Assembly (NCBI GenBank): GCA_028720205.1
Contig: JAQYLE010000014.1
Location: 1-64,000, forward strand
Source: Clostridia bacterium
GTDB lineage: Bacteria; Bacillota; Clostridia; Christensenellales; Borkfalkiaceae
Direction of reading: 5' to 3'
Length of the DNA stretch: 64,000 nt
Shown: piece after piece, positions 27,624-34,310 of the stretch
How the letters are laid out: every line of letters starts with the position of its first letter
Numbering within the stretch: the stretch's first letter is position 1
The notes under the pieces: generated by a model
Seen by the model: only the letters and a program-made list of their open reading frames with translations
What the model was told of the DNA's origin: nothing
The model's database searches: none
Program-made: the position numbers and the translations under genes

Positions 27624-28382
27624 TTACAGCATTTTTATTCTGCCGTCGTATTTTTCAAGATAAGCGCGGTTTTTCTCGTCTCCGCCCGGTACGTTTGCAC
27701 TGTTCCAAACCGGAGGCGTCAACCCGCGTCGCAAACACTCCTGCACCGTAGCAATTTCTAATTCATGCGCGATATAAAAATCTGCGATATTGGAAACGGG
27801 GCCGACGGCGGCATCAAGGCCGGGTACATTGACTACTGCATCGCCGACGGGATTGTAATCGTCTATACATATTTCTGCAAAATCGAACAGATTTTTTCCT
27901 GACGGATGACGGATAAAATGATCCGCGGGAATTTCCGACTGCCATTTTCCGCTGGATACGGCGATGATTCTCACGCCGTTATCATACGCTTCTTTCGCGG
28001 CGTCTATTGTTGCAGGATTAATGCCGATATTATGAAAAATAATCAGAACGTCCCCTTTTTGCAGGTGATAATATTTCATAATGGATCTGCCGTAATTAAC
28101 CGTCCGTTCCAGTTCCAGATATTTTTTCGCCTGATTGAACACAGAAAGCCCCGTTTCCATAATTGGATTGATGTTGGCAAGCCCGCCTGCGCGGAAAAAC
28201 ATCTCGCCCACGCAAAGCGTAGTGTGCCCGCCGCCGGCATACACGTTAATCAGGCGGTCTTGGGCAATCGCGTCCGCCATTATTTCCGCCGCTTTACGGA
28301 TATTGTCCGCCTGTTTTTCATTGATTTCCCGTAAATTCTTCAATATGAATTCAAAATAGCCGTAATCGTTTAATTTTTCCAT
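27624..28382 (-). CDS. SIS-domain sugar isomerase-like protein (UPF0309 type), copy 2
   Basis: This 252-residue protein contains a single SIS (sugar isomerase) domain of UPF0309 type: helix-rich N-terminus, then INVYAGGGHTTLCVGEMFFR, FRAGGLANINP, GDVLIIFHNIGINPATIDAA and GVRIIAVSS. SIS domains bind phosphosugars. It is a paralogue of the SIS protein encoded two genes upstream, but the usual FGCGHSH is changed to YAGGGHTTL, so substrate may differ. ATG 28382 has GGAGG and lies inside the end of the kinase gene (13-base overlap); the longer upstream frame is antisense-like. Probably converts or senses a sugar phosphate made by the neighbouring kinase. Confidence 0.86.
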   Translation of the reverse strand: MEKLNDYGYFEFILKNLREINEKQADNIRKAAEIMADAIAQDRLINVYAGGGHTTLCVGEMFFRAGGLANINPIMETGLSVFNQAKKYLELERTVNYGRSIMKYYHLQKGDVLIIFHNIGINPATIDAAKEAYDNGVRIIAVSSGKWQSEIPADHFIRHPSGKNLFDFAEICIDDYNPVGDAVVNVPGLDAAVGPVSNIADFYIAHELEIATVQECLRRGLTPPVWNSANVPGGDEKNRAYLEKYDGRIKML

Positions 28383-29269
28383 AAACTTTCCTCCGATACT
28401 TGGTAAACAGCACGCACTTCTTCTAACCGCAAAGCGCATGACGCTCCTTTTTTTGTTGCCGTAATTCCGCCGGCAACCACCGCTTTTTTCAGCGCCGTTT
28501 CTTCTTTGTCTCCAGCGGCAAGGAAATAGGCAAACGCTCCGCAAAAGGCGTCACCGGCTCCCGTCGTATCCACCGCCTCCACCGTAATTGCCTTTACCCT
28601 CGTTTTTCTGTTCCCGAAACGGGCTTCGGCGCCATCTGCGCCCAACGTTACTATCAGATTTTTGGCTTCTTCCGCACCGACGATATGTTCGCGCTCGAAA
28701 CGGTTGGGCAACAGGTAATCCACTTTATAAATCTGCTCTTTCGTAACGCGATCGGCGGGTGCGGGATTATATAAAACGGGTACGCCGACTTTCTTTGCGG
28801 CATCGATTGCCGCATCGATAGCCCCGGTGGGAATTTCTGCCTGCAATAATAACAGATCGCATTCCGAAATTGTCTTGGCAAAACTTTCCACATCGCTTTC
28901 GGTCAATGCGTCGCTCGCACCCCGATATACGGTAACGGCATTTTCACCTTTTCTATCGGTCAGAATGGTTGCAAACGCCGTCGGAACGTTTTTTTTCGCG
29001 GGAAACGCTTTTACGCCTTCCTCCTTCAACCGCTGCAAGCATCTCTCCCCGTCTCCGTCTTCTCCAACCGCCGTCAGAAAGTTCGCTTCGCCGCCCAATT
29101 TTGCAATCGTTACGGCTTGATTGAACCCTTTTCCGCCGTATTCCGTAAAAATTTCTTCCGCCGTGACGGTCTCCCCCATCGCGGGAAAATTCTTCACACG
29201 CATAAATACCGATTTTCCCGAAAGTCCAATTACGGCAATTCTAGGTTTTGTTTTTATTGTTTCGCTCAT
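28370..29269 (-). CDS. PfkB family sugar kinase (ribokinase-like)
   Basis: The 299-residue protein has the ribokinase fold: IAVIGLSGKSVFMRVKNFP, YGGKGFNQAVTIAKLGG (substrate lid region) and VDTTGAGDAFCGAFAYF with the catalytic Asp and anion hole. It phosphorylates a sugar or nucleoside with ATP; the substrate is unknown. ATG 29269 overlaps the stop of the first SIS gene (ATGA) and its own 3' end overlaps the second SIS gene, so the SIS-kinase-SIS trio is translationally linked. The trio suggests phosphorylation and isomerisation of one imported sugar. Confidence 0.9.
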   Translation of the reverse strand: MSETIKTKPRIAVIGLSGKSVFMRVKNFPAMGETVTAEEIFTEYGGKGFNQAVTIAKLGGEANFLTAVGEDGDGERCLQRLKEEGVKAFPAKKNVPTAFATILTDRKGENAVTVYRGASDALTESDVESFAKTISECDLLLLQAEIPTGAIDAAIDAAKKVGVPVLYNPAPADRVTKEQIYKVDYLLPNRFEREHIVGAEEAKNLIVTLGADGAEARFGNRKTRVKAITVEAVDTTGAGDAFCGAFAYFLAAGDKEETALKKAVVAGGITATKKGASCALRLEEVRAVYQVSEESLWKN

Positions 29270-29988
29270 TTTAAACAGGATACCCTTTTTTCATAGCGCT
29301 TTATTAAACGGAGATTTTTCTCGGCTCCTCCCTCTATGTTCCCACTGACGAACACGGGCGGCTCGATCCCTCGTGCAATCATCTTTCCAACAGCTTCGCT
29401 GACGATGCTCTCCAGTATCGCCGTCACTGTAATCGTCGATAACGGTGCGCAAACGGTATTTCCCGCTCTGATTCCCGCGTCGCCTTTCGGACAACGATTG
29501 TCGAAGACAAGATCGCAACATTCATACAGATGAACGCCGCCTTCTGCACGCGACTTCTCTTCGTCATACGCTCTCGACGTGATTCCCACCGTATATGCGC
29601 CGCGTCTTTTCGCTTCCTGCGCCGCCTGCACCGGTACGCCGTTGATTCCCGAAACGGAAACGACGATAAATATATCTTTCTTGGAGAAGTTGTATTTTTC
29701 CAAGAACTGAACGGCTCTTCCATTCATTCTTTCAAGGCGGGAAGATGTCACGGCTCCTTGATGAAGCATAAGTTCTTCCGAAAAAATCGGATAAACGTTT
29801 GCCAATCCTCCCGCACGATAGAAACATTCTTCCGCAGCCATATGCGAATGCCCGCAACCGAAAATATAGATCAAACCGTCTTTTTCCACCGTATCTGCAA
29901 ACTTTTCCGCCAGAAATATTATCTTATCGCGATCCGTCGCTTCGATTTCGTTCAGCTTATCTCGGACGATTTCAAGATATTCTATCAT
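29266..29988 (-). CDS. SIS-domain sugar isomerase-like protein (UPF0309 type), copy 1
   Basis: This 240-residue protein is the more typical of the two SIS proteins: LIYIFGCGHSHMAAEECFYR, FRAGGLANVYP, KDIFIVVSVSGINGVPVQA and GAYTVGITS. UPF0309 members are small cytosolic SIS proteins with suspected sugar-phosphate isomerase activity. The start ATG 29988 overlaps the stop of the TIM-barrel gene (ATGA); the ribosome site is weak, as expected for coupled translation. Its product probably works with the PfkB kinase encoded next. Confidence 0.87.
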   Translation of the reverse strand: MIEYLEIVRDKLNEIEATDRDKIIFLAEKFADTVEKDGLIYIFGCGHSHMAAEECFYRAGGLANVYPIFSEELMLHQGAVTSSRLERMNGRAVQFLEKYNFSKKDIFIVVSVSGINGVPVQAAQEAKRRGAYTVGITSRAYDEEKSRAEGGVHLYECCDLVFDNRCPKGDAGIRAGNTVCAPLSTITVTAILESIVSEAVGKMIARGIEPPVFVSGNIEGGAEKNLRLIKRYEKRVSCLK

Positions 29989-31016
29989 TTTTTCTTGACC
30001 CGATTGTAATTTTCGCCTATGCGATCCCAAAGTTGTAAGGGATTTTCCGCCTGAACCACCGTACCGTATCCGCCGCGATAAGTCCACGTAGCAAGTCTGT
30101 CTACGCCCATATTTTCATATAGAGAGACGACACGATCTACCTGCGCAAGATCTTTGGGCGATTTGTTGTAACCCATAATCCAGCGTTCCGATTGTTTATT
30201 GTATTTTCGGGCTGTTTTTACCGTTCTCTCCGTAATATCGATAAAGAATTTTTCAGGCAGATCCCAGCTGATGATCGTCGTGGAAAACACATCGAAATAG
30301 GGGCAACTCGCCACTAAATCCCAATTGTCGTACCCCCGAAGTTCAGTGACGTAATATGTATTCATCGTTGCATGTACGCAACAGGTAATTTCCAGTTTCG
30401 GATTATATTCTTTCAGCGCTTTGCTTGTTTCGGTGAGAATCACCATTGCTTCGCGCCAGCGAAATTGTTTTACGTCATCGTTCATCATTCTCGGCATTTC
30501 ATATCCGTAATAATCCAAGAACTTTTTCTTGCAGACGGGGCACCGACAAGACCAGTCGTCACCCGCGCCTCCCGTAATGGAGGCATAACTTTTAGGATAA
30601 GCGTAGTGCGGCTCGTCCCAGAAAAACCCGTCCACTTCGGTGTTTTGCGCAATTTTCAGACAAAAATTTTTAAAATAATCGCGGAAAGAGGAAGTATTAA
30701 AACAAGCAAAATTTAAAACTTCATCGGTAAAAGCCGATACCTGTCGGTTATGTATATTGTTTTGTAAGAACAGACTCACCTGTTCTCCCCCGAAATATTT
30801 TCCGATTCCCCATGGATCTGCAATGGCTCTTAACCCAATTTCATGCGCTTTTTTTACAATGTTGTTAAGATTAGGAAACCAAAAATCAAGATCAAATTCG
30901 GTAACGGCCAGAATAACGGTATCGCAACCATGTTCTTTCATCTCCCTGAAATCCCTTTCCGCTTGTTCCGTATAACCCAATCCGTAATAGCTTACCGCCG
31001 TATGTTTGATAGACAT
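29985..31016 (-). CDS. TIM-barrel putative glycoside hydrolase
   Basis: The first gene of the operon encodes a 343-residue soluble protein without signal peptide. Motifs: AVSYYGLGYTEQAERDFREM near the start, VDGFFWDEPHYAYP with an Asp-Glu pair at the end of a strand, then WSCRCPVCKKKFLDYYG, a cysteine-rich loop often seen in hypothetical TIM-barrel glycosidases. I recognise the general fold but not a named family. ATG 31016 follows GGGAGG at a six-base gap. As the leading cytosolic gene it may hydrolyse or rearrange the imported sugar. The alternative is a non-catalytic TIM-barrel protein. Confidence 0.7.
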   Translation of the reverse strand: MSIKHTAVSYYGLGYTEQAERDFREMKEHGCDTVILAVTEFDLDFWFPNLNNIVKKAHEIGLRAIADPWGIGKYFGGEQVSLFLQNNIHNRQVSAFTDEVLNFACFNTSSFRDYFKNFCLKIAQNTEVDGFFWDEPHYAYPKSYASITGGAGDDWSCRCPVCKKKFLDYYGYEMPRMMNDDVKQFRWREAMVILTETSKALKEYNPKLEITCCVHATMNTYYVTELRGYDNWDLVASCPYFDVFSTTIISWDLPEKFFIDITERTVKTARKYNKQSERWIMGYNKSPKDLAQVDRVVSLYENMGVDRLATWTYRGGYGTVVQAENPLQLWDRIGENYNRVKKK

Positions 31017-31046
31017 ATGATTCCTCCCGACCATTTTCTGCCCCTT

Positions 31047-31075
31047 ATCTTATCATAGATTCCTTTTCCAGTCAA
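31047..31075 (-). promoter_or_regulatory. Candidate promoter of the 30-kb glycan operon
   Basis: On the minus strand TTGACT (31070-31075), a 17-base spacer and TAAGAT (31047-31052) lie about 30 bases before the first start codon. The -35 matches 5 of 6 and the -10 matches 4 of 6. The upstream 60 bases are very AT-rich and hold TGTATAACA, a short dyad that could belong to an operator. Weak but well placed. Confidence 0.5.
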
Positions 31076-31127
31076 TAGGAACAAAAAAAATATTTGTATA
31101 ACATTTTTAAGATGATATATTTTTATT

Positions 31128-31137
31128 AAAAATCTTG
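31128..31137. repeat. Left copy of 10-bp direct repeat, candidate attachment site
   Basis: AAAAATCTTG occurs here, just upstream of the glycan operon promoter, and again at 43015-43024 next to the tRNA-Leu terminators. The two copies bracket all recombinase, relaxase and cargo genes. AT-rich 10-mers can match by chance, so this is only a candidate element end. Confidence 0.35.
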
Positions 31138-31266
31138 GCTTACAAAACCTATTTTTTATTTATCGCCGCAGGGCATACCGCCCTTTAAATATGGTATAAA
31201 ATTCCCTCTCCGTTTTTGTTTAGAATTTAATTGCAAAAATTTACCCGAATTTACCCGTTTGGCAAC

Positions 31267-31385
31267 AGTGCGTGCCCTTATATTTATACAAGTCGGCTCG
31301 CTCGCCCCTCCCCAAAAACCGCTCGGTGCGCTCGCCCTTTTTCGGGCCCCTATGGCGCGCGTCGCCGAATATAAGGGCACGCACT
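31267..31385. repeat. MITE-like element with perfect 18-bp inverted repeats
   Basis: AGTGCGTGCCCTTATATT at 31267-31284 is exactly repeated in inverse orientation at 31368-31385, with 83 bases of G+C-rich sequence between. The short frames through it are Arg/Gly/Pro-rich and do not look like protein. It could be a small non-autonomous mobile repeat or a long-stem RNA. No target duplication is evident. Confidence 0.6.
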
Positions 31386-31451
31386 ACCTGACTGACTGCC
31401 TGTTGATCTGCCCGTTTACTCACCTCGTTTCCCTCTTTAATTTTTCTGCAG

Positions 31452-31587
31452 CGAAACGGCGGGGCGTTCGCCGCTGACCCGCTTTGGCGAATCGCCCCCG
31501 CTTTCCGTTTCGTTTTCTTGTCCTATCTGATCTCGCCGCATTTCACTGTAAACGTAAGTTGCCGTACTTTTTAAGTACGGCTTTTTT
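31452..31587 (+). ncRNA. Candidate structured RNA ending in an intrinsic terminator
   Basis: An extended hairpin is built from CGAAACGG (31452-31459) pairing with CCGTTTCG (31505-31512), enclosing GGGGCGTTCGCC (31461-31472) pairing with GGCGAATCGCCCC (31486-31498) with one bulged T. About 50 bases later a textbook terminator follows: GCCGTACTT, loop TTT, AAGTACGGC, then six T (31561-31587). No convincing ORF lies between. This suggests a short structured plus-strand transcript; no clear promoter was found and no known RNA family was recognised. Confidence 0.45.
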
Positions 31588-31757
31588 GCGCTTTAATCGT
31601 AATGTCCTTATTTCGGGTGCATTACTATCCCCTCCAAGATTCTTTCTGCGAGGATATTGTAGCACATTTATATCCCGTTGGACACGACGGATTTTGTCTT
31701 ATTTTGTTAAGCAGTAAAAAACAGGGTTACGCATTCAACGCATCCCTGTTCGTATAT

Positions 31758-32009
31758 TTACTTTTTGTCTATTCGGCGAAGTATCTTTTGCATCTCTTCA
31801 TCTGTTTTTGCCGCCAACATTTCGTTTAAAATTTTGAAATAATCTCCCGTTTTTACATTCTTGATTCGTAATTCTTCCGGATGTACCTTTTCGGTTATCG
31901 GTTGTATCACAAGCGGAAATCGGAAGTCAATCTCAACGCAAAAATATCGCTGAAAATTCGTATATCGTTTATTTATAAAGGTTATATCCGTTCGTTCGGG
32001 TATAGCCCT
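31758..32009 (-). pseudogene. Coding remnant, start lost, family not recognised
   Basis: A minus-strand frame of 83 codons reads like real protein (RYFCVEIDFRFPLVIQP, then ELRIKNVKTGDYFKILNEML and EEMQKILRRIDKK) and ends at TAA 31758-31760. Upstream in frame there is a stop at 32013-32015 and no ATG; only an internal GTG at 31910 could start a 50-residue product. A run of six A just before the frame would allow a shift from a TTG frame at 32020. It is probably the 3' remnant of a larger element gene, or a small protein from GTG 31910. Confidence 0.4.
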
Positions 32010-32046
32010 TTTTTATGCAATATTTTTGCTTTTTCGTTGACTTCCG
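31921..32046. repeat. Long interrupted inverted repeat
   Basis: CGGAAGTCAA (31921-31930) and GCAAAAATAT (31938-31947) are matched in inverse order by ATATTTTTGC (32020-32029) and TTGACTTCCG (32037-32046). The two blocks are separated by seven bases on each side. The arms are thus 27 bases long around a 72-base centre, and they overlap the coding remnant. This looks like a recombinase or regulator site, or a cruciform, near the left end of the element. Confidence 0.5.
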
Positions 32047-32139
32047 TTTGACCGCCTCGCAAAAATTAACCGCTTATCTTCCCGTTGTGATTCTTCCCTC
32101 TTCGCCGAAAAGGGTAAATACAATCCGGAGGATAGACAA

Positions 32140-32733
32140 ATGAAGTTATCTAACCAAGTTATCTCAGAACAAAGCGTGCAGAGCTTAGGCGACCAAATCG
32201 CGATTATCGCCGTTAAAACAAAGTCGCGACGCCTTAGCGGTAAATTAGACCGGCTGATCAAAGGGTTGTTATTCGACGTTTACAAACGTAATACGCCCGG
32301 TCATATCTTTTCAGACGGCTACGACCTTGTTCAAACGGCTGTCTGCTTTTTATGGGAATACAGAGGGCATCGTTTAGACGAACCCTACGGCAAAGACGGT
32401 AAAGGAAAGAATTGCAATATTTTATACGCCTGCTACCACGTTGTTGACAAATGTTTAACCAAGTATTGCAAAAAGATTTACACGACGGTCAGTCTGGAAG
32501 AAAAGATAAAACAGATAGAAGAGATCCCCTGCCGATCTACCGAAAACGATTACACGAAATACGATAAAATCGTAGAAAAGATGCACTTGAAACAAGGCGA
32601 GCAGGAAACGCTGGATTGCTATATGGCGGGTATGACCTTCTTCGATATAGCAAAATTTTTAGGCGTTAACTCTTCCACGATCTGGCGAAGGAGAATAAGC
32701 CTGCAAAAGAAATACTTGCAGGCGATTTATTAA
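32140..32733 (+). CDS. Sigma-like helix-turn-helix protein of mobile element
   Basis: The 197-residue protein has an N-terminal segment DGYDLVQTAVCFLWEYRG, typical of sigma-like proteins found in Clostridia conjugative elements. A C-terminal HTH (GEQETLDCYMAGMTFFDIAK, then LGVNSSTIWRRR) resembles sigma region 4. Such proteins probably steer transcription or replication of the element, but the exact role is unknown. GGAGGA lies seven bases before ATG 32140. It is followed by the integrase leader. Confidence 0.72.
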   Translation: MKLSNQVISEQSVQSLGDQIAIIAVKTKSRRLSGKLDRLIKGLLFDVYKRNTPGHIFSDGYDLVQTAVCFLWEYRGHRLDEPYGKDGKGKNCNILYACYHVVDKCLTKYCKKIYTTVSLEEKIKQIEEIPCRSTENDYTKYDKIVEKMHLKQGEQETLDCYMAGMTFFDIAKFLGVNSSTIWRRRISLQKKYLQAIY

Positions 32734-32782
32734 TACCAAGTTTTCTGTATACGACAAAATCTGTCTTAGACAAATTCAGTCG

Positions 32783-32811
32783 TGGTCAAACGCGTTTGGA
32801 TATGCTATGAT
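32783..32811 (+). promoter_or_regulatory. Integrase promoter with extended -10
   Basis: TGGTCA (32783-32788), a 17-base spacer and TATGAT (32806-32811) preceded by TGC (extended -10). It lies about 115 bases before the integrase ATG, giving a leader long enough to fold. Confidence 0.6.
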
Positions 32812-32819
32812 ACGCTTGC

Positions 32820-32901
32820 TTTCAGGTAAGTCCGCTTTTACCGCCTGAAACGCAGAAAATCAGGTAAAAGTAAACGCGTTTACGTTCCCTGACGAGGGAA
32901 C
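32820..32901 (+). promoter_or_regulatory. Integrase leader with competing hairpins
   Basis: TTTCAGGTAA (from 32820) can pair with TTACC-G-CCTGAAA (to 32850). The same CTTTTACC can instead pair with GGTAAAAG at about 32862-32870, so the two folds exclude each other. A palindrome TAAACGCGTTTA and a 7-bp hairpin GTTCCCT-GACG-AGGGAAC (32884-32901) follow, just before the ribosome site. This resembles an attenuator or protein-responsive leader, and parts could also be integrase arm sites. Confidence 0.45.
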
Positions 32902-32928
32902 TGACCGAAATTTTCACAAAGGAGGACA

Positions 32929-34140
32929 ATGACAACTACAGAATTGAATTTAACCGCTAATTATATTCAAGCACTCGCATCGCAACCCGATGCAACCGAA
33001 CGAATCGGATTATTTTTATCAAGTCTTCTTTCTACGAATAAGAAAGAGGACGATTTTGAGCGCGAAAAAACCGTTTCGTGTAAACTTACTTTTACGAAAA
33101 AGGAGCTAAATAAAATGTCTAAAACTTTTAAGACGGAATTCGTCATCAACGGGTTTGCTGCGCATGTACTTAAACGTCAACGTAGCAAAAATTGCTTTAT
33201 TTTCGTCGTTCGCTATCGCCGAGGTGAATACGATATTTACGTATCGGCAAACACGATGGAAAAAGCAAAGGAACGCTTTATTGAGGCAACTTCACCGCAA
33301 AATATCGATAAGTATCGCGTTAAAAAGAGAGGCGGAGAAAAACATTCTTTTGCAAAAATTACAAGGGAATGGCTTGCTTACAAGGACGGTACGATTGATC
33401 CGAGAACGTTACGTGATTACGTTATGAATTGTGAAACGCGTATCCTCCCGGTTTTAGGAGAACGGAAAATTTCGTCTATAACCACTAACGATTTGAAACA
33501 AATTATCGACGCTCACCAAGGGCGTGTAATCGAAACCCTGCAAACTATTCTGAAAGGCATTATGCACTATGCGATTGCAAACGGCGAAATTATGTATAAC
33601 CCTATGCAGGCAATCAAATTCAAAAAAGCGAAACGGGAAACGCGCCGAGCCTTGACAATCGAAGAGCAGGCAACTTTCCGTGAGAGAGTTTATCTTCCCG
33701 AATTTGCGCCGTATCGGAAATTGCTACTATTGCAATACTATTTCGGGTTGCGCCCTGTAGAATTGACAGACGCCCGCTTTGAAGGGGATTTCTTGATTGC
33801 CTTGAATGCAAAGCATAAAACGTCCAACGGGGATAAAGTTTACAAGAAAATTCCCATTCCCAAACAGGCGCGCGTGCATATTGATATTACCGAGCCGATT
33901 GAATGTCCCTTTGCTTTGGATACCTTGAACCGTATCTTTAAAAAGGTGTTGCAGGATAAAGATGTCACACAATATTATTTACGCCATACCTATGCGACGA
34001 CTTGTGTTCAATACGTAAGACCTGATATTGTAGATACTTGGATGGGGGATAGCTCTGAACGGCTTGTTGGACGAGTATATACCCATTTCCCTGATAAATT
34101 CATGACTACACAAATGGATTTAGTACAATTCGAATTCTAA
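32929..34140 (+). CDS. int: Tyrosine recombinase / phage-type integrase
   Basis: The 403-residue protein has a core-binding SAM-like domain (FAKITREWLAYKDGTIDPRT) and a catalytic domain with the expected residues: Arg in YYFGLRPVEL, Lys in AKHKTSNG, YYLRHTYAT (the usual HxxR box with Tyr for the first His), and the Tyr nucleophile in RVYTHFPDK. About 60 extra N-terminal residues precede the arm-binding region. AAAGGAGG sits directly before ATG 32929. It should catalyse excision and integration of the element together with, or instead of, the serine recombinase encoded convergently. Confidence 0.93.
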   Translation: MTTTELNLTANYIQALASQPDATERIGLFLSSLLSTNKKEDDFEREKTVSCKLTFTKKELNKMSKTFKTEFVINGFAAHVLKRQRSKNCFIFVVRYRRGEYDIYVSANTMEKAKERFIEATSPQNIDKYRVKKRGGEKHSFAKITREWLAYKDGTIDPRTLRDYVMNCETRILPVLGERKISSITTNDLKQIIDAHQGRVIETLQTILKGIMHYAIANGEIMYNPMQAIKFKKAKRETRRALTIEEQATFRERVYLPEFAPYRKLLLLQYYFGLRPVELTDARFEGDFLIALNAKHKTSNGDKVYKKIPIPKQARVHIDITEPIECPFALDTLNRIFKKVLQDKDVTQYYLRHTYATTCVQYVRPDIVDTWMGDSSERLVGRVYTHFPDKFMTTQMDLVQFEF

Positions 34141-34156
34141 AAAAATCAAGCAAAAA

Positions 34157-34188
34157 GCCGTTTGAGAAAATTTCCCGAACGGTTTTTT
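34157..34188. terminator. Bidirectional terminator between integrase and serine recombinase
   Basis: GCCGTT and AACGG arms around an AAAATTT-rich loop are flanked by AAAAA on the left and TTTTTT on the right, so it can stop transcription of both convergent recombinase genes. Confidence 0.75.
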
Positions 34189-34310
34189 CTATGTGAAAAA
34201 AAAGCAAAGTGGACACCAAAACGCGCACCAAAAACGGGTTAAATCGAAAATTTACTATTTTTAACTGCATAAAATACGTAATTATACAAAAAAATCGGGT
34301 ATTTACGCAC

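Noticed and set aside
31156-31423. Short minus-strand frames through the inverted repeat (MSKRADQQAVSQ and others)
   Set aside because: Although one has a plausible GTG and ribosome site, composition is Gly/Arg-rich and frames follow the symmetric DNA, so the repeat explains them.
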